DNA of 64,000 nt from Flavobacterium aquariorum (GCF_003254745.1 NZ_QKXH01000006.1:248001-312000); one strand, 5' to 3'; positions 1-9,504 are shown, counted from the stretch's first letter. The notes: generated from the letters alone by a model not told the origin. Made by a program: numbers and translations.

Positions 1-94
1 TCTGCATTTTAGAATAAGCAAAAAAACCGCCCAAAATTATAAGGAAAATAATGGAACTCAGACCATTTTTATGTTTGACAAAAAAAGTATTCAT
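1..94 (-). CDS. RND efflux permease, N-terminal fragment
   Basis: Partial gene running off the left edge; only about 31 codons are visible. They read as a short basic N-terminus (MNTFFVKHKNG) followed by one hydrophobic segment (IIFLIILGGFFAYS), the usual first transmembrane helix of an AcrB-like inner-membrane pump. The ATG overlaps the stop of the upstream adaptor gene in an ATGA, so the two are translationally coupled. The identification rests mainly on position after TolC-like and adaptor genes; the sequence alone is too short to prove the family or the substrate. Confidence 0.6.
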   Translation of the reverse strand, partial: MNTFFVKHKNGLSSIIFLIILGGFFAYSKMQ

Positions 95-1014
95 CTTGAT
101 TCGTTTTTAACAATTTTGACTTTTATTGTATCTCCAACTCCATAATTACCCGTTAGCAGTATTTTATCTTTACTTGATAAATTCGGAGAAAGTATTCCTA
201 CTTTGTCTTCGGTTTCAATTCCTTTTTTTACAGGGATTTTTATAGCAGTGTTGTTGTTAATCATCTTCATTATCCAGAAATTGGTTTGAGTTTCATCACT
301 CAAAACAGCTGCTTTAGGTACTGAAATACTTTTAGAATCAGACGCTTTATTTACCCGAACTTTTACAATTAAATTCTCTGGAATATCTTGTTTACCATTT
401 ATTTTCAAAATCACATTTTGGGTTTGCGAAGTGGCATCAACTGTAGGAGAAAATTTTTGCACTGTCGCCATTCTTGTAGAATCATCAGGTAAAACAACAC
501 TTAACTGCTGACCAACCGAAATGTATTTTTTTAACTCAAAAGGCAAACTCAAAACAATTGCAAAACTTTTAGAATCATTTATAGTCACTAAAGCATCACC
601 ATCCTGCACATAATCGCCTTGCTGCACATTGACCATCGTCACAATTCCACTGGTGTTCGAAAGTACTTTAATTGCTCCGCCAAAGCCCAAAGTTGGATCT
701 ATTTTATTAATGGAATTCCCTAGCACTTTGGCCTCACGTGATTTTATCGAAAATAATTCCTGACCATTGGCTACAAAATCATTGGTTGCCACATTTACAG
801 AATTCAAATAGCCCGTTGTATTGGCTTTAATGACATTTTTCACCAAATAAGTAGCCGTTGCATTTAGGTCGATATAACTTTGCAGATCTGTGGTATCAAT
901 TGAGGTTAAAGTTACAGGAACGCGAACATCTGTTGGCGTTTCGACGGATGGATTATCTTTACAGGAAATAAAAAAAACTGTAATTAGCAGACAGATAGAA
1001 AATGTTTTTTTCAT
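91..1014 (-). CDS. RND efflux periplasmic adaptor (HlyD/MFP family)
   Basis: Membrane fusion protein that would bridge an inner-membrane RND pump to a TolC-like channel. It begins MKKTFSICLLITVFFISC, a lipoprotein signal whose Cys is followed by KDN. A lipoyl/barrel-sandwich region follows (VKNVIKANTTGYLNSV, then SGIVTMVNVQQGDYVQDGDAL) and a beta-barrel region that includes GQQLSVVLPDDS. About 307 aa is short for the family, consistent with a small coiled-coil hairpin. An in-frame ATG four codons upstream (1026) is also possible and would overlap the TolC-like gene. It sits third in a leftward operon. Substrate unknown. Confidence 0.85.
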   Translation of the reverse strand: MKKTFSICLLITVFFISCKDNPSVETPTDVRVPVTLTSIDTTDLQSYIDLNATATYLVKNVIKANTTGYLNSVNVATNDFVANGQELFSIKSREAKVLGNSINKIDPTLGFGGAIKVLSNTSGIVTMVNVQQGDYVQDGDALVTINDSKSFAIVLSLPFELKKYISVGQQLSVVLPDDSTRMATVQKFSPTVDATSQTQNVILKINGKQDIPENLIVKVRVNKASDSKSISVPKAAVLSDETQTNFWIMKMINNNTAIKIPVKKGIETEDKVGILSPNLSSKDKILLTGNYGVGDTIKVKIVKNESR

Positions 1015-1018
1015 TATG

Positions 1019-2272
1019 TTAGTCATTAGAAATCCAATAATTGATTTCGTTAATAAGCAGCAGTTTGTTGATTCTGTTTTGGGAAACTAAATTATTGAGC
1101 GTTATAACATTTCCAATTGCAATAACAAAATCGGTGATTTGGGCATCACCGGACAGCAATAATTTCTTGTCCGCTTCTATAAGTGCATCGGTTATTTGAA
1201 GTTGAGATTGCAATTGGTTTCCGGTATCCACCGTTTGCTTCAATTTCTGATTAAGCATCAGCAATTGTTGTTGGTATTGCTTATTGAAATGGCTTTTATA
1301 AGCCAAATTAGTGGCTATGGCCTGTTCGTTTTTTTGATGTTGCAATGATCTTTGATTTCCATCATAAATGGGAATTGACAAACTTAATCCAACACTAAAA
1401 CCAAAATTTTTATATGGCTGATACTCAAAACTGGATAAATAACCCGCGTCGCCAAGCAAGGCCAATGTTGGCCTATATACGTTATCAATTAGCTTACTTT
1501 GATTGACAATTTTCAGACTATCAACTTCAAATTGCTTGAAGAAAATAGTTCTTTCAGGATTTGAAATCGTTTTTAAGTTAATATCCGGTTTTGTCAAATT
1601 CACAAAAGTGGTATCGGTCTCGCCAGACAAATAATTCAGTATTCCTAAATCATTTTGATATTGTTGCTTGAGTTGCAAAACTTGTAATTCTTGTTGCTTT
1701 ACCGTTGAAAGAAAAATTAAATAATCGGTTTGCTTATAAATAGAATTTTGGGTTAACTTTTTCAGTGTATTAGCACCGTTATTGAGCAGTGTAATCATTT
1801 TTTGATTATAGACTATTTGTTCGGCGCTTCCGTAAGCTGTAATATATTGGTCGATGATTACTTTATTCAAATCTTTGAGAGCGATTCTTTTATTTAAAAT
1901 CAAACTCTCTTTTAAAATTTTGAAGCTTTCCGCCTGTGAGTTTGCAATATTCTTACCAATTATTTTTTGATTAATCCCTACCAAACCAGATACGGATTGT
2001 CCATTAGTTATAGCGGTATCATAACCATATCCGTTTATAACCGGAGCATAATTTGCATTTAGGTTTGCGGATATTTGAGGTTTATAGTTCGATCTGCTCA
2101 ATAAACTATCTATAGCAGCAGAACTTATTTGGTTGTTGAAATCGGAAATTAAAGGCGAATTGGTTTGTGCCTTTTCAATAAAATAGCGTAAGTCTTTTTC
2201 TTGCGAAAAAGACCTTATACTTAGCAAAACAAAAATGAGGCAAATCATTAATTTCATAGAATAAGTTTGCAT
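1019..2272 (-). CDS. TolC-family outer membrane efflux protein
   Basis: Outer-membrane channel of a tripartite efflux system. A signal peptide (MKLMICLIFVLLSIRSFSQ) is followed by long polar helices rich in Gln, Asn and Leu, the pattern of TolC coiled coils. Short beta-strand stretches such as FGFSVGLSLSIPIYDGNQR are typical of OEP repeats. I chose the start at 2272 (MQTYSMKL) because the longer frame from 2308 overlaps the end of the upstream YVTN gene; a start at 2257 directly before the signal peptide is also possible. It lies between the YVTN protein and the adaptor in one operon. Confidence 0.88.
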   Translation of the reverse strand: MQTYSMKLMICLIFVLLSIRSFSQEKDLRYFIEKAQTNSPLISDFNNQISSAAIDSLLSRSNYKPQISANLNANYAPVINGYGYDTAITNGQSVSGLVGINQKIIGKNIANSQAESFKILKESLILNKRIALKDLNKVIIDQYITAYGSAEQIVYNQKMITLLNNGANTLKKLTQNSIYKQTDYLIFLSTVKQQELQVLQLKQQYQNDLGILNYLSGETDTTFVNLTKPDINLKTISNPERTIFFKQFEVDSLKIVNQSKLIDNVYRPTLALLGDAGYLSSFEYQPYKNFGFSVGLSLSIPIYDGNQRSLQHQKNEQAIATNLAYKSHFNKQYQQQLLMLNQKLKQTVDTGNQLQSQLQITDALIEADKKLLLSGDAQITDFVIAIGNVITLNNLVSQNRINKLLLINEINYWISND

Positions 2273-2285
2273 AATTTTTTTAAAA

Positions 2286-3308
2286 CTATTTGGCATTATT
2301 TTCAACAACCAAAACCATAAAGGAATTAGGTATTAGACTTGCACGAGGCTGTGGATTCTCTTTTGTCGGTTCAGGTTTTATGCCAAAATCTGCAGTAGGC
2401 AAATACAATTGATGCGTAGTTTTGTTCAACGCAATTGTTCTGGCCCCTTTTTGCGTTTTTACTGTTTCAAGAACTGAAAAGGTATTCGCATTTTCTTCTT
2501 TTACAACTGTAATTGTTCCTTCGCCATTTGAACTAAAAATAAGTTTCTTTTCGGGATCAAATACAACACCATCACAACCTTCTCCAATGGGTAATGTTTT
2601 TATAATTTTCCCGTTTGATAGATTCACAATAACCATCAAATTATTGCTGCAAACCGAAAACAATCGGTTAGTTTCCGGATCTATTGCCAATCCGGAAGGC
2701 TCATCTCCCGGAGCAATACTCCAGGATGCTGTAACTTCTAATTTATTTGCGTCTATAGTTTTAATTTCGTTTTTATCTTCAATATTAACATAAATCAAAC
2801 CTTTGGTGTCAGTTACCGAAAATTCAGGTTTCCCACCCAATGGAATAGTTTTTATAATCTTATTTGTATTAGCATCAATAACCGTTGCATCATTGCTTTT
2901 GGCATTGTAGGTTAACACTTTTTTAGAAAACTGATCATATAAAATTGCATCGGGTTTTTGGCCTTCGATGGCTACTTTATCGATTAATTTAAATGTTTTT
3001 AAATTGACAATGGTAACCGAATTGTCTTTTCCGTTGCTGATAAATGCTTTGTTCAAATCATTGGCAATTGCAATGCCGTGAACTCCTTTGGTATCTGGAA
3101 TTGTATTTATGGTTTTATTGGATTTTAAATCGATAACATTGACAATGCTTCCGTGAGAAACAAATAAATGCTGATTCACCTGATCAACGGCCAGATAATC
3201 CCAGCCTTCATCACCTGAAACATTTATTTTTTGTGATACTTTATACGTTTGGCTATAACTATTAGAAATAAAAGCAATAATCAGAAACAATAATATTGTT
3301 TTTTTCAT
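2286..3308 (-). CDS. Exported YVTN-type beta-propeller repeat protein
   Basis: A 340-aa protein with a cleavable signal peptide (MKKTILLFLIIAFISNSYSQ) and about seven repeats of the YVTN/NHL beta-propeller type. Repeats read like VNVIDLKSNKTINTIPDTKGVHGIAI, in shortened form ViDl-t-k-i-tIp-g-p-giai. It should fold as a periplasmic or surface propeller. It is the first gene of an efflux operon, and its end is almost contiguous with the TolC-like gene, so it may bind a ligand or accessory part for that pump. The function is inferred from position only; propellers of this class bind very diverse partners. Confidence 0.8.
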   Translation of the reverse strand: MKKTILLFLIIAFISNSYSQTYKVSQKINVSGDEGWDYLAVDQVNQHLFVSHGSIVNVIDLKSNKTINTIPDTKGVHGIAIANDLNKAFISNGKDNSVTIVNLKTFKLIDKVAIEGQKPDAILYDQFSKKVLTYNAKSNDATVIDANTNKIIKTIPLGGKPEFSVTDTKGLIYVNIEDKNEIKTIDANKLEVTASWSIAPGDEPSGLAIDPETNRLFSVCSNNLMVIVNLSNGKIIKTLPIGEGCDGVVFDPEKKLIFSSNGEGTITVVKEENANTFSVLETVKTQKGARTIALNKTTHQLYLPTADFGIKPEPTKENPQPRASLIPNSFMVLVVENNAK

Positions 3309-3461
3309 TTTAAAAAAATCAGAAGTTAATTATATTTAATTTTACACGAACGAGTTATCATCCTATTTTAAATCTACTTAAAATGGAAACATTACTGTAC
3401 TGTAGTTAGATGCAAGATCAACTGTTTATGGGTATATTATTTCATTAAAAAAAAGGAAAAA

Positions 3462-3881
3462 TTATTCTTTTATGGACATGCCGTTTTCTTTAAAAGCAAG
3501 GCTTTTACTTTTCATGCCTTTTTTTAAATCTACTTCATAAATAGTTCCGTTTTTAGAAGTTTCAGTTTTGTCCGCCTCAACAATTTTCCAATCACTATAT
3601 TTTGATTTTACAGATTCTAAAACTGCTTTTGGTAAATCGACAGCTTTAATCTCTCTTTCCGTTTCCAGCCAGGTTCCATCGTCTGAAAAATTAGCAGAAA
3701 TCTTGCTTCCTTCAAAGGTGAATTCTGCTTCCCATTCTTTTGGACCTTCAACTCCCCAACTCACTTTTGTTGCAGTAGGAAATTTTTTAGCGAAAGCTTT
3801 TTTTACTGAGTCAGGTGGAGTTTTTGCAAATGCACAACTGCAAACCAATACAATTGAGATAATCATTATTAATTTTTTCAT
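3462..3881 (-). CDS. Periplasmic PepSY-like protein
   Basis: Small exported protein of about 139 aa. It has a signal peptide (MKKLIMIISIVLVCSCAFA) and two alpha/beta repeats, one starting DSVKKAFAKKFPTATKVSWG and a second around AVLESVKSKYSDWKIVEADK. This is the layout of the PepSY-like (beta-lactamase-inhibitor-like) family abundant in Bacteroidota. The start at 3881 places the signal peptide at the N-terminus; the in-frame extension to 3911 adds a poor leader. It lies 65 bp downstream of the histidine kinase gene, so it may be a periplasmic partner or target of that system. That role is inference. Confidence 0.82.
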   Translation of the reverse strand: MKKLIMIISIVLVCSCAFAKTPPDSVKKAFAKKFPTATKVSWGVEGPKEWEAEFTFEGSKISANFSDDGTWLETEREIKAVDLPKAVLESVKSKYSDWKIVEADKTETSKNGTIYEVDLKKGMKSKSLAFKENGMSIKE

Positions 3882-3946
3882 CGCTGTTAATTTTAAATTT
3901 ATAAAAATCAAAGTTGCAAACCGATTCTGTAGGAAGTTTGAATTTT

Positions 3947-5212
3947 TTAAAATTTAACGCTAAAGCTGTGTAATTGGTTCTCAAATGTATACTTGATTTC
4001 CCATTGATTGATTTCGACAATTTTTTTGATTATCGCAAGACCAAGGCCATTTCCTTGAGAGGAAGGATTTATTTTAGAAAAACGATTAAATAATTTCTCG
4101 ATTGCCAATGGTGCAGATTGTCCTGTATTGAGGAATGTCAATTGGTTGTCTTGAGTACGAATGATTATTTTTCCATTTTTCTCATTGTGCCGAATAGCAT
4201 TCAAAAATAAATTATTGATTAACACTTCTGACAAGGCAGGATTTCCTTTAATGGTAAGGGTAGAGGTGAATTCGGTTATAATGCGGAGGTTTTTTGCTTC
4301 AGCCTGTTCCGTGAAAAAATCCAGATGTCTTTCGATGTAGTCATTTAAAATAATGGTGCTTTTTCCAAGGTATCTTTCGTTATCAATTTTAGAAAGCAAC
4401 AATAGGTTTTTGTTAAGTCTGTTAAGCCTGGAAACATCATTATTGAGTGAACTTACCACAGAAAGCTGTTCTTTATTCAGTTCCAATTGAAGCAAAGTGT
4501 CAATTTTGGTTTGAAACAGTGCTAACGGAGTTTGTAATTCATGTGCGGCATTTTCAACGAATTCTCTTTGGTTCTTATAAATGACTGTATTTTTTTCAAT
4601 AAGTCTTTCAAGGCTTTTATTTAGTCGATCAAATTCATCGATATCGGTGGGTATAAAAAGAGGAGGATTGCTTTTATCGATTTCAAAATCCTCTATTTGA
4701 ATTAGTGTGTTATAAAAAGGTTTCCAAATTTTTGCAGCAGTTATTTTGGATATTCCAATGATTCCGATAAGCAGCATAATAATCATAAACAGAAATATAA
4801 CTGCTACATTTATCACCATTCCTTCCATTTCGACAAGATTAATCTTTTCTGTATAAGTATATCGTTTGCCATTGATATCCACCGGTGCATAAAGTACACG
4901 AAATGGTTCTTTGTCATTAGCAATAGAATCAAATAACATTTTGTCAACAATGGAATCTTTATTTACTCCCATATCAGCAAAAATCATTATATTATGATTG
5001 TATTTGTGCCAGGATTTAATATCTTTTTCTGTAAAATCGGCATGGATTTCTTTAACAAATGCGCCCTTGTGGAACTGCAATACTTCATCAGTTTCATGAA
5101 TATAAAGCCTCTGGCTGATGAAATAAAATAATGGTGCTGCTATTAACAGCGTAATAACAGCAAAGATAAGAAAGCTGCCAGTTGTTTTTTGAAGTAGTTT
5201 TTTATTACTCAT
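3947..5212 (-). CDS. Sensor histidine kinase
   Basis: Inner-membrane sensor kinase of 421 aa. Transmembrane helices lie at about residues 12-33 and 131-155, with a roughly 97-residue periplasmic sensor between them. A HisKA domain follows with the phospho-acceptor His at residue 224 in the H-box ENAAHELQTPL. The HATPase region has an N-box (NNLFLNAIRHNEKNG) and a G-box (GNGLGLAIIKK). It overlaps the response regulator gene by 8 bp, the usual sign of a cognate pair. The periplasmic domain is not one I recognise, so the signal is unknown. Confidence 0.93.
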   Translation of the reverse strand: MSNKKLLQKTTGSFLIFAVITLLIAAPLFYFISQRLYIHETDEVLQFHKGAFVKEIHADFTEKDIKSWHKYNHNIMIFADMGVNKDSIVDKMLFDSIANDKEPFRVLYAPVDINGKRYTYTEKINLVEMEGMVINVAVIFLFMIIMLLIGIIGISKITAAKIWKPFYNTLIQIEDFEIDKSNPPLFIPTDIDEFDRLNKSLERLIEKNTVIYKNQREFVENAAHELQTPLALFQTKIDTLLQLELNKEQLSVVSSLNNDVSRLNRLNKNLLLLSKIDNERYLGKSTIILNDYIERHLDFFTEQAEAKNLRIITEFTSTLTIKGNPALSEVLINNLFLNAIRHNEKNGKIIIRTQDNQLTFLNTGQSAPLAIEKLFNRFSKINPSSQGNGLGLAIIKKIVEINQWEIKYTFENQLHSFSVKF

Positions 5213-5882
5213 TTTCCCATTTGTATCCTAAACCGTAAATTGTTTTTATATAGTCGCCACTTCCGGCAGCATGGAGTTTCTTTTTTAGATTCTTTATATG
5301 GGCGTATATAAAATCATGATTGTCGAGCATGTCAGCCATATCGCCGGAAAGATGTTCTGCTATTGCACCTTTGGATAAAACCTTATTATGGTTGCCAATT
5401 AAAAACAGCAGTAAATCTATTTCTTTTTTGGTCAGATCCAGTTTTTGGTTATTGACAATTACTGTTTTAGATAAAATATCAACATTAATTTCATTGAAAA
5501 TAATACTGTTATTTCCTTGAAAATTCTTGCGACGGATGAGTGCCTGCATTCGGACTAAAAGTTCTGAAAGATGAAATGGTTTTGTCAGAAAATCATCTGC
5601 GCCAAGATTAAAACCTTCAATGCGGGTGTCTAAAGTTTCTTTTGCTGATATAATGATAACACCTTCGGATTTGTTTTTGTTTTTTAATTCTCTCAAAATG
5701 TCAAATCCGTCGCCATCAGGAAGCATTAAATCCAACAATATACAATCGTAGTCATAATTCTCAATTTTTATAAGGGCTACGGCATAATTTTCAGCGGTTT
5801 CACAATGAATGCCATTAGTCTTAAAATAATTTTTAATACTTTGAGCAATTTCCTGCTCATCTTCTATAATTAGAATTTTCAT
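5205..5882 (-). CDS. OmpR/PhoB-family response regulator
   Basis: A 225-aa two-domain regulator. The receiver domain has acidic residues near the N-terminus (IIEDEQE), the phosphorylated Asp at 51 in LLDLMLPDGDG, and the switch Lys in DDFLTKPFHL. The C-terminal winged helix ends with the typical hairpin DYIKTIYGLGYKWENE. It is transcribed leftward with the kinase and PepSY-like genes, divergently from the sulfatase at 6051. Three tandem 11-bp repeats at 5966-5998 in the divergent spacer are good candidates for its binding site. Confidence 0.94.
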   Translation of the reverse strand: MKILIIEDEQEIAQSIKNYFKTNGIHCETAENYAVALIKIENYDYDCILLDLMLPDGDGFDILRELKNKNKSEGVIIISAKETLDTRIEGFNLGADDFLTKPFHLSELLVRMQALIRRKNFQGNNSIIFNEINVDILSKTVIVNNQKLDLTKKEIDLLLFLIGNHNKVLSKGAIAEHLSGDMADMLDNHDFIYAHIKNLKKKLHAAGSGDYIKTIYGLGYKWENE

Positions 5883-5965
5883 AGTGCAATTTACAAATCA
5901 ATTTTGAAGAAAAACTGAATATTGTTATAAATGAAATGCTTTGTTTAAATGTCTTTAAGAAATGT

Positions 5966-5998
5966 AAATTCAGTAAGAATTCAGAAAGAATTCAGAAT
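5966..5998. promoter_or_regulatory. Three tandem 11-bp operator-like repeats
   Basis: AAATTCAGTAA, GAATTCAGAAA and GAATTCAGAAT follow one another without a gap in the spacer between the divergent response-regulator and sulfatase genes. An 11-bp period equals one helical turn and is the usual spacing of OmpR/PhoB-family half-sites. The adjacent OmpR-type regulator is therefore the obvious candidate to bind here. Binding itself is inferred. Confidence 0.6.
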
Positions 5999-6050
5999 TG
6001 AAGGTTTCTTTTGCAAGCAATTATAATGTCTTGCCAGGTATTCCCCAAAT

Positions 6051-7982
6051 ATGAAAAAAATTCAGTTCACAAAACCTCTTATTAATTTCCTTTTAATCGG
6101 TTTGCTAATTCTTACTGTCAGTCGGTTTATTTTGTTTTTTTTCTTTAGAAACCGTGTTGTAGAAACCCAAGATTACGGTTATATTTTCCCTATTGGATTG
6201 CGGATGGATCTCATCGTTTTGTGCTACCTTCTTTTTTTGCCTTTGGCTTTAATTGCTTTGGTGCCAGATTCTTTTTTGAAGAAAATTCAAGGTTTTTTGA
6301 CTGTATATTTTATTCTGTTTTTGACACTTATTCTGTTTATGGAATTGTCAACGCTTGATTTTATTAATGAGTATGATACCAGACCCAACAAACTATTTAT
6401 CGATTATCTGATTTATCCAAAGGAGGTTGTTGGAACATTATTGAAAAGTTATCTCTCGTCTATTTTTGTTACTGTAATTATCTTGGCGGGATTTTTTTAT
6501 ACTTTAATCCGTTACAGAAAACCGCTTTTTGGAATTAGAAATAACAAATATAAAACGAAGTTAGCACTGTTTCCTTTAGTTGCTTTTTTTGTGTTTTTTG
6601 GAGCAAGGTCCAGTCTTACTTCCAAACGACCTGTTAATGCCAGTAATGCAATTTTTTCTACAGACCATCTTACTAATTCTCTTGGTTTAAATTCGTTTTA
6701 CACCGTTGCTTTTGCTTTATATTCAATAAAAAATGAAAGTAATACAGAGAAAATGTACGGGAAAATGAATTATGCCGAAGCCATTTCGAGGGTAAAAAAA
6801 TATATGGATGTAAAACCAAATGAGTATACAGATGATTCTATTCCATTATTGCACATTCACAAAACAAATGAGGTTATAAATAGACCTTACAATATTGTAA
6901 TTATTTTAGAAGAAAGCTTAGGTGCAGAATATGTAGGTTCATTAGGAGGATTACCATTGACGCCGGAATTTGACAAACTGACAAACGAAGGAACCTTATT
7001 TACCAATTTATTTTCAACAGGAACGCGCAGCGTACGTGGTATCGAGGCGGTTGTTACAGGTTTTTTGCCCTCTCCATCAGAAAGTGTCGTTAAACTTAAC
7101 AATTCGCAAACCGATTTCTATACAATTGCTTCGTTGCTGAAACAAAAAGGATATGACACCAGTTTCATTTATGGCGGAATGGCCAATTTTGATAATATGG
7201 GTTCTTTTTTTAACGGGAATGGTTTCGATAAAATTATTGATGAGGATGATTTTGATCCAAATAAATCTGCATTTCTAGGAACTTGGGGCTGGTCAGACGA
7301 AGATGTAATGACAAAAGCCAATAAATATTTTAAAAGTCTGGGCAATAAACCCTTTGTTTCTTTAGTATTTTCATCTTCCAATCACGAGCCTTTTGAATAT
7401 CCTGAGGGAAGAATTACCCCTTACGATAAGCAAAAGAATACGGTAAATAATGCGATGAAATATGCTGATTATTCGATTGGCCAATTTTTTAAACAAGCAA
7501 AAAAAGAAAAATATTATAAGAATACTATTTTTCTTGTAATTGCCGATCATAATACCAGAACCTATGGAAAACATCTTGTACCTATACATAAATTTCATAT
7601 TCCGGCTTTGATTATTGGTCCGGGAGTTCCAAAAGGAGGAAAATACAATAAACTCTGCAGCCAGATTGATATACAGCCCACTGTATTGAGTAGAATTGGA
7701 ATGGATACCGAAACACCAATGTCAGGAAGAAATTTGTTCGATTTATCTGATTCGTTTCAGGGACGTGCAATGATGCAATTTAATGATATTAATGCCTTCC
7801 GTGTGGGGAATGAAGTGGTTATTATGCAGCCAAATAAAAAACCTTTGCAATTTCATGTCGAAAATGACTCTGTCTTTACGCCGAAAAAGCTTAATGAAGA
7901 TTTGGCCAAAGATGCACTGGCTCATGTAATAACCCCTTTCTATTTATACGAACAAAGAAAATACAGGCTTAAAAGTAAATAA
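6051..7982 (+). CDS. LTA synthase-family sulfatase, membrane-bound
   Basis: A 643-aa protein with about five N-terminal transmembrane helices (to about residue 190) and a large extracytoplasmic sulfatase/alkaline-phosphatase-fold domain. The domain shows a metal-binding Glu (VIILEESLGAEYVG), the nucleophile Thr region (STGTRSVRGIEAV, about residue 322) and the metal-binding DH of IADHNTRTYG. Family members transfer phosphoglycerol or phosphoethanolamine groups to envelope polymers or lipids. A diderm Flavobacterium has no lipoteichoic acid, so the acceptor is probably another envelope glycan or lipid. A paralogue lies at 39948-42050. It is divergent from the two-component system. Confidence 0.88.
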   Translation: MKKIQFTKPLINFLLIGLLILTVSRFILFFFFRNRVVETQDYGYIFPIGLRMDLIVLCYLLFLPLALIALVPDSFLKKIQGFLTVYFILFLTLILFMELSTLDFINEYDTRPNKLFIDYLIYPKEVVGTLLKSYLSSIFVTVIILAGFFYTLIRYRKPLFGIRNNKYKTKLALFPLVAFFVFFGARSSLTSKRPVNASNAIFSTDHLTNSLGLNSFYTVAFALYSIKNESNTEKMYGKMNYAEAISRVKKYMDVKPNEYTDDSIPLLHIHKTNEVINRPYNIVIILEESLGAEYVGSLGGLPLTPEFDKLTNEGTLFTNLFSTGTRSVRGIEAVVTGFLPSPSESVVKLNNSQTDFYTIASLLKQKGYDTSFIYGGMANFDNMGSFFNGNGFDKIIDEDDFDPNKSAFLGTWGWSDEDVMTKANKYFKSLGNKPFVSLVFSSSNHEPFEYPEGRITPYDKQKNTVNNAMKYADYSIGQFFKQAKKEKYYKNTIFLVIADHNTRTYGKHLVPIHKFHIPALIIGPGVPKGGKYNKLCSQIDIQPTVLSRIGMDTETPMSGRNLFDLSDSFQGRAMMQFNDINAFRVGNEVVIMQPNKKPLQFHVENDSVFTPKKLNEDLAKDALAHVITPFYLYEQRKYRLKSK

Positions 7983-8062
7983 GTCCAGCCTTTTTTCTCT
8001 TTGTAAAAAGAATTTTCGCTTAGTTACTATTATAAAACAGCATCAATAGACAAAATAATTTG

Positions 8063-9097
8063 ATGACAGCAACCTTACTAATATTATTCATTTGCAGTTA
8101 TTTAGCCTTTTCAATTAGCGCTATTTGCGGAGGCGGTGCAGGCTTAATGCTGATACCTATTTTGGGACAGCTTTTACCCGTGAGCAGCGTACCAGCAGCC
8201 CTTTCAATTGGTACGTTTACCAGTTCGGGCTCCCGATTAATTTTATTTCGAAAAAATATTTGCTGGCCTATCGTCAAATATTTTGTTCCAGCTGCTTTAC
8301 CAGCTGTATGGTTGGGAGCTTGGTTGTTGAAATTTGTAAATCCTGTCTATTTAGAAATTGCAATGGGTCTTTTTCTAGTCAGTAATTTGACATTTTTGTT
8401 CCAAAAGAAAAAAGAATTAAATAAAACAGAACATCCGTCGAATTTTGTACTGGGTCTAATCGGTTTTTCAGCAGGTTTTTTATCGGGTCTTACAGGTGCT
8501 GTTGGATTGTTATTTAATCGTTTTTATTTGCGATACGGATTGACCAAAGAAGAAATTATAGCAACAAGAGCAGCAAACGAAATCATCTTGCATCTTGTAA
8601 AAATCGTGCTGTACTTTTTATTTGGCTTGATTTCTATGAAAGTAATTTACATTGGTGTAGTAGTCGCATTTTCTGCAGTTCTTTCCAGTTGGTCAATGAA
8701 ATGGATTTTACCCAAATTAAGCGAGACTTCATTTAAAAAAATAGGATATTATGCCATGACACTTTCAGGTTTTGTGATGCTTTCGCAATCAAGTTCTGAC
8801 TTATTAGCCGCCAATGACGGAAATTTAGCTACTAATTCTAAAAACAAAGGAATAGAAACCAAACTGAAATGGCAAGACTCTCATTTTGCTCTTGAATTTA
8901 CGTATAATGAAGGTTTTGAATTTGAACAACTCATCCCAATTACCGACTTGACAAATGAGCAACAAAAAATAGTCTACAGTAAAAGGCAATCTGCGGATGA
9001 AATTGTAATAGAAGCAGTATATGTAATTGGTTCAAAATCCTATGAAGCCTACTTTTTTAAGAATAATCAATTGATTCAGAAAATAGATTTCAAATAG
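8063..9097 (+). CDS. TSUP/TauE-SafE-family permease with C-terminal extension
   Basis: The first roughly 250 residues form a membrane domain of about eight helices with the two TauE-type halves (CGGGAGLMLIPILGQLLP near the start, and GFSAGFLSGLTGAVGLLFNRF in the middle). This family exports sulfite or organosulfur anions. A hydrophilic tail of about 95 residues (after SQSSSDLLAANDG) is predicted to be mostly beta strand and is not part of the standard domain. I used the ATG at 8063; a TTG one codon earlier is in frame. It follows the sulfatase by 80 bp on the same strand. Substrate not determinable. Confidence 0.82.
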   Translation: MTATLLILFICSYLAFSISAICGGGAGLMLIPILGQLLPVSSVPAALSIGTFTSSGSRLILFRKNICWPIVKYFVPAALPAVWLGAWLLKFVNPVYLEIAMGLFLVSNLTFLFQKKKELNKTEHPSNFVLGLIGFSAGFLSGLTGAVGLLFNRFYLRYGLTKEEIIATRAANEIILHLVKIVLYFLFGLISMKVIYIGVVVAFSAVLSSWSMKWILPKLSETSFKKIGYYAMTLSGFVMLSQSSSDLLAANDGNLATNSKNKGIETKLKWQDSHFALEFTYNEGFEFEQLIPITDLTNEQQKIVYSKRQSADEIVIEAVYVIGSKSYEAYFFKNNQLIQKIDFK

Positions 9098-9504
9098 ATT
9101 TGATCCGATATTTTTAAAATGAGCAGGTAACAGGAATTGTATCCAATATGCAATAAATAATCCTTTTAGTATAATAGCCTGATGAAAATTTCACAATCAA
9201 ATTAATTGTAAAAAAAACAGAGCTTAATTTAGTGCAGAGTCTTATTTGTATATCCATTCTAAAGTCAGTGTCATCAAAAAAAGCGATTCTAAGCTGTTAA
9301 TAATTAAAAATAAGCATTGACAGTAATAAAACAAACGCGTGTTCGCTTGTTTGAACTGCCCAAAGAGGCATGTTCTGGACAGGCGGGCATTCAGCCCACC
9401 GCTAATGGTTTCGCCCTAAAATCGACTTTAAAGAAATTGAGGTGTCCGCCTTAAATTAAAAGACAAAAAGTCATTTCCTGCTATACACGGAATTATATAT
9501 TTCT
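9098..9504. other. Intergenic region without recognisable gene
   Basis: About 400 bp between the permease and the integrase. I see only short ORFs with no family features. There is a near-palindrome at about 9331-9348 (AAACAAACGCG with CGCTTGTTT) and a locally G+C-richer stretch at about 9355-9420. If the integrase pair belongs to an element, its left end should lie here, but I could not find a convincing repeat that marks it. Confidence 0.5.
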
